Source: Treponema sp. (GTDB lineage Bacteria > Spirochaetota > Spirochaetia > Treponematales > Treponemataceae). From it: a stretch of DNA of 7,257 nucleotides. The stretch lies in NCBI GenBank assembly GCA_017421145.1, contig JAFOTA010000116.1, positions 1-7,257 of the forward strand. The letters run 5' to 3'. The notes below the pieces were generated by a model. The model worked only from the letters and a program-made list of their open reading frames with translations, did not search any database and was not told the DNA's origin. Below are positions 4,824-7,257 of this stretch, in pieces. Within the stretch, counting starts at the first letter, position 1, and every line of letters begins with the position of its first letter. Position numbers and translations under genes: made by a program.

Positions 4824-6782
4824 ATGCCTAGACCAGAAAAAGGTGCAGATAAGCCTAAGAATACAAAAAAGACCATGCGGAGGCTCATCAGCTATCTTGG
4901 AAAATACAAGGTGCTTTTGATCTTCGTTTTTATGGCGGTACTTGTCAGTTCAGGTGCTCAGGTTGCCGGAGATTATTTTTTGAAGCCGGCCATAAACACT
5001 CTCGTGGATCTTGCGAAACGATTCGGTGAATCAGGAAGCCTCAGTGCGCTTGATTTCCTTCCGTTCGTAAAAATCATACTGATTATGGTCGTAGTCTACG
5101 GATTCGGAGCTTTTACGGCGTGGGTAAATTCGCGCATCATGCTCCATATTTCTACGGATACCCTTTACAGGATCAGGACGGATCTTTTTACGAAGATGGA
5201 GACGCTTCCGCTTAAATATTTTGATTCAACGACTCACGGAAACCTTATGTCCCTCTACACGAATGACATCGATACTCTCCGCGACATGATGAGCCAGACC
5301 GTTCCCCAGCTTTTTTCAAGCATAATCTCAGTGTCGGGCGTTCTGGTCATGATGCTCGTGCTGAGTCCTCTTCTCACTCTTGTCGTTCTTCTTGCGATGG
5401 CTTTTTCCATGTTCCTTGCAGCGGTCATAGGAAAAAAATCTGCCGGTGCATTCAGGGCGCAGCAGAAATCAATAGGCGCTCTCAACGGATTCATCGAAGA
5501 GCGGATGAGCGGACAGAGGGTCGTCAAAGTATTCAATCATGAAAACAAATCCATTGAAGAATTTGCCGGACTCAATGCTGACCTTAGGAGCAATGCCGTC
5601 CGTGCGAATACTTTTGCGAATATACTCATGCCGATTATGGGAAACCTGAGCCACGTCCAGTATGCGATCACGGCGATTGTCGGTGCTTTCCGTGTAATAG
5701 GCGGACATCTGGACATCGGAAGCATAGCGTCTTTCCTCCAGTACACAAGAAGCTTCAGCCGTCCGATCACCATGATGAGCCAGCAGATGAACGGAGTGCT
5801 CAATGCACTTGCGGGTGCAGAAAGAATTTTCAGCCTGATCGATGAAACCCCTGAAGAAGATGAGGGAAAAGCCACTTTGGTCAATGCATCCACGGCTTAT
5901 GAAGGCGGACGCAAATTCCTGGTGCAGTCTTTTGCAAATACGGGCGAATGGGCATGGCGCGTTTCAACGGATCTTGATTCTGCGAAGAATTATAGCGGTC
6001 TTCCGTCATATGCAGATGACAAGGAGCACATGCTGATAAGCCTCCGCGGTGACGTTGATTTCAAGATTGATTCGTTCAGCTATGTCCCTGAAAAGGAAGT
6101 GCTTCACAATATAATGCTCCATGCAAAACCGGGAGAAAAGATTGCGCTCGTAGGTTCTACAGGAAGCGGAAAGACGACTATCACCAATCTTCTGACTCGC
6201 TTCTATGACATAGAGGACGGAAAGGGAACCATCACTTATGACGGAATCCCTCTGAAGGAAATCAAAAAGGATGATCTGAGACGTTCTCTCGGAATGGTTC
6301 TGCAGGACACTCATCTTTTCACGGGTACGATCCGCGACAACATAAAATACGGAAACCTTGAGGCATCGGAGGCACAGGTTCTTGCAGCCGCCAAACTTGC
6401 GAACGCCGACACATTTATCCGCCATCTTGAAAAAGGCTACGACACTGTAATCACCGGAGACGGAGGAAATTTGAGCCAGGGTCAGAGACAGCTCCTTGCA
6501 ATAGCCAGAGCCGCAGTTGCTGATCCGCCGGTACTGATTCTTGACGAAGCCACATCTTCAATCGACACGCGCACGGAGTCACTCATAGAAAAGGGAATGG
6601 ACAGCCTTATGGAAGGAAGGACGGTCTTCGTGATTGCCCACCGCCTGAGCACTGTCCGCAATGCCGATGAAATAATAGTCCTTGAAAAAGGTTCGATAAT
6701 CGAGCGCGGAAACCACGATGAGCTAATGGCGAAAAAAGGACGCTACTATTCGCTCTACACCGGTGGAATCGAATTGGATTAG
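4824..6782 (+). CDS. Heterodimeric ABC exporter subunit 2 (permease + ATPase, catalytic Walker B)
   Basis: This 652-residue half-transporter (656 if started at 4812) pairs with the preceding gene. The N-terminus is basic. Membrane segments lie near residues 29-50, 81-102, 160-180, 183-203, 265-290 and 297-325. The nucleotide-binding domain starts at about 411: Walker A G444-STGSGK-T451, Q-loop Q494, signature LSQGQ 550-554, Walker B D574, catalytic E575, H-loop H606. The signature has Gln for the first Gly, so the site it completes with subunit 1 is the degenerate one. The site formed by this Walker A/B and subunit 1's LSGGQ should hydrolyse ATP. Between membrane and ATPase domains is an extra segment of about 65 residues (roughly 343-408) containing TGEWAW; related Clostridia exporters, from memory, carry a similar insert. 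The gene lies 38 bases after subunit 1 and before an intrinsic terminator, making a two-gene operon. Substrate unknown. Confidence 0.94.
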   Translation: MPRPEKGADKPKNTKKTMRRLISYLGKYKVLLIFVFMAVLVSSGAQVAGDYFLKPAINTLVDLAKRFGESGSLSALDFLPFVKIILIMVVVYGFGAFTAWVNSRIMLHISTDTLYRIRTDLFTKMETLPLKYFDSTTHGNLMSLYTNDIDTLRDMMSQTVPQLFSSIISVSGVLVMMLVLSPLLTLVVLLAMAFSMFLAAVIGKKSAGAFRAQQKSIGALNGFIEERMSGQRVVKVFNHENKSIEEFAGLNADLRSNAVRANTFANILMPIMGNLSHVQYAITAIVGAFRVIGGHLDIGSIASFLQYTRSFSRPITMMSQQMNGVLNALAGAERIFSLIDETPEEDEGKATLVNASTAYEGGRKFLVQSFANTGEWAWRVSTDLDSAKNYSGLPSYADDKEHMLISLRGDVDFKIDSFSYVPEKEVLHNIMLHAKPGEKIALVGSTGSGKTTITNLLTRFYDIEDGKGTITYDGIPLKEIKKDDLRRSLGMVLQDTHLFTGTIRDNIKYGNLEASEAQVLAAAKLANADTFIRHLEKGYDTVITGDGGNLSQGQRQLLAIARAAVADPPVLILDEATSSIDTRTESLIEKGMDSLMEGRTVFVIAHRLSTVRNADEIIVLEKGSIIERGNHDELMAKKGRYYSLYTGGIELD

Positions 6783-6798
6783 TTTTATGTAACGACAG

Positions 6799-6853
6799 AT
6801 GCGGTGGTTGAACTCAGCCGGTAATGACTGTGCTTGACCGCCGCATTTTTTTT
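6799..6853 (+). terminator. Intrinsic terminator of the ABC exporter operon
   Basis: ATGCGGTGGT (6799-6808) pairs with ACCGCCGCAT (6837-6846) over ten base pairs with one G-U, followed by eight T (6846-6853). The loop is long, about 28 bases. It starts 17 bases after the stop of the second ABC gene and is clearly rightward. Confidence 0.85.
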
Positions 6854-6891
6854 CCCTTTTAATAAATTGAAATTGTATTAGAAAAATGAAG

Positions 6892-6938
6892 AAAAAAAAG
6901 TGAGTTTTACACAGTGAAAAACTGTGAGTTTTACTCAC
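6892..6938 (-). terminator. Probable leftward terminator of the Ser/Gly-tail membrane protein gene
   Basis: On the - strand GTGAGT (6938-6933) can pair with ACTCAC (6905-6900), which is followed by eight T (complement of A 6892-6899). A smaller hairpin, CACAGT/ACTGTG (6926-6910), nests between the arms. A shorter alternative is GTGAGT-AAA-ACTCAC at 6938-6924 followed by AGTTTTT. The arms come from tandem repeat units, so several pairings compete. It is in the right place to end leftward transcription from 7030. Confidence 0.45.
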
Positions 6939-6971
6939 CGAAAAACAGTGAGTTTACGCACAGTTTTTTTG
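6900..6971. repeat. Tandem 24-bp repeat, three units (third degenerate)
   Basis: Units begin at 6900, 6924 and 6948, exactly 24 bases apart. Each starts GTGAGTTT. Units 1 and 2 match at 20 of 24 positions, sharing GTGAGTTTTAC and GAAAAAC. Unit 3 keeps GTGAGTTT then diverges into CACAGTTTTTTT. The units contain self-complementary pieces, so neighbouring copies form alternating hairpins, including AAAAACTGTG (6917-6926) with CACAGTTTTT (6959-6968). They lie between two converging genes. Confidence 0.8.
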
Positions 6972-6988
6972 AAGGTTTGAAATGTGGC

Positions 6989-7051
6989 AACCAACTGCTG
7001 CCCGGCTGCTACCAACTGCTGCACGGCAGCTACCAGCTGCTGCTTGCTCCG
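6989..7051. repeat. Tandem 21-bp repeat, three units, crossing a stop codon
   Basis: Units are at 6989-7009, 7010-7030 and 7031-7051. Units 1 and 2 match at 18 of 21 positions (shared ACCAACTGCTGC); unit 3 shares TACCA-CTGCTGC and then diverges. On the - strand the period is seven codons. Reading through in frame from the protein at 7030-7257 gives SSSW-stop, then LPCSSW-stop, then QPGSSW with TTG in place of the stop. The C-terminal codons of that gene, stop included, appear to have been copied in tandem. Confidence 0.75.
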
Positions 7052-7257
7052 CCGCCTCCTGTGCGACCGCCGCCTCCTGAACGATGTGAGCTGCTGCTTG
7101 AATGATAGCTTCCTCCTGAACTCCTTCCCGATGAACGGTAGCTGCCTGAAGAGCTTCTTCCTGACGAGCTTCCTGAACCTTTCGGCAAAAAATGGAACTT
7201 GTTGTCAAGTATGCAAATGAGGATAAGAAGCACTACCGGGCTTATGGCTAAAAGTAC
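7030..7257 (-). CDS. C-terminal fragment of a membrane protein with a Ser/Gly-rich tail (YgcG/TPM-like end)
   Basis: The frame is open from the right edge of the window, so the 5' part is missing; 75 residues are visible. It begins with a hydrophobic stretch (VLLAISPVVLLILICIL), a likely membrane helix, followed by DNKFHFLPK. The rest is a low-complexity tail of about 50 residues rich in Ser, Gly and Arg (GSGSSSGRSSSGSYRSSG, then GGGGRTGGGG) ending ASSSW and TAG. A single helix followed by a Ser/Gly-rich tail ending in a Gly-Ala-Ser...Trp motif is typical of YgcG-type TPM-domain proteins and some related envelope proteins, but the defining domain would lie outside the window. A GTG at 7233 is an unlikely start: it cuts the helix and has no ribosome-binding site. 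Function cannot be assigned. Confidence 0.65.
   Translation of the reverse strand, partial: VLLAISPVVLLILICILDNKFHFLPKGSGSSSGRSSSGSYRSSGRSSGGSYHSSSSSHRSGGGGRTGGGGASSSW

Noticed and set aside
6900..6971. Possible CRISPR array
   Set aside because: Units are directly adjacent with no unique spacers, only three copies, and no cas genes are visible.
6914..7105. + strand peptide with repeated KNCEFYSP / KNSEFTHS
   Set aside because: The repetition follows from the 24-bp DNA repeat; it starts at GTG with no ribosome-binding site and then runs antisense to the Ser/Gly-coding gene.
6954..7208. 84-codon Ala/Glu/Gln-rich frame on the - strand
   Set aside because: It is another frame of the repetitive Ser/Gly-coding DNA. 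The competing frame at 7030-7257 continues a membrane helix to the window edge and ends like known Ser/Gly-tailed proteins.

Overview
The window looks like a piece of a spirochaete chromosome, most likely a Treponema-type organism. That is an inference from the overall style: a homodimeric-type glycyl-tRNA synthetase, a divergent HD-GYP protein, moderate GC, and an ABC exporter pair close in sequence to Clostridia/Treponema homologues. No species can be named from sequence alone, and nothing marks the window as a mobile element, phage or CRISPR region.

Left part (1-1109, + strand): the C-terminal end of glycyl-tRNA synthetase is followed after 12 bases by a short aldo/keto-reductase-fold protein. 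That protein has lost two of the four classical catalytic residues. The two genes probably share a transcript. Facing them, with only 4 bases between the stop codons, is a 442-residue HD-GYP-family protein on the - strand (1114-2442). Its HD dyad is HE and other metal ligands are changed, although the GYP motif is intact.

Centre (2443-3015): a 573-base divergent intergenic region rich in signals. On the - strand it has a good sigma70-type promoter for the HD-GYP gene. A perfect 16-bp inverted repeat begins at about the predicted transcription start, followed by a leader of about 160 nt. The leader holds two further hairpins and several GGA motifs, one overlapping the ribosome-binding site. 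Upstream of that promoter are two intrinsic terminators pointing the same way. The outer one ends a possible small structured RNA of about 100 nt. On the + strand a near-consensus promoter sits so close to the first ABC gene that the mRNA is predicted to be leaderless. No protein gene is supported in this region, and nothing was recognised between about 2861 and 2980 apart from T-rich tracts.

Right part (3016-6782, + strand): two adjacent half-transporter genes encode a heterodimeric type IV ABC exporter. The first subunit carries the degenerate Walker B/H-loop residues and an intact LSGGQ. The second carries the catalytic Glu and His but a changed signature (LSQGQ). Together they should make one working and one degenerate ATP site. 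A clear intrinsic terminator follows. The right edge (6783-7257) has two sets of short tandem repeats, a likely - strand terminator, and the C-terminal end of a membrane protein with a Ser/Gly-rich tail running off the window on the - strand.

The best leads are the structured, possibly CsrA-controlled leader of an HD-GYP protein with altered catalytic residues, the leaderless exporter mRNA, the unassigned small RNA candidate, and a tandem duplication of a protein's C-terminal codons together with its stop codon.
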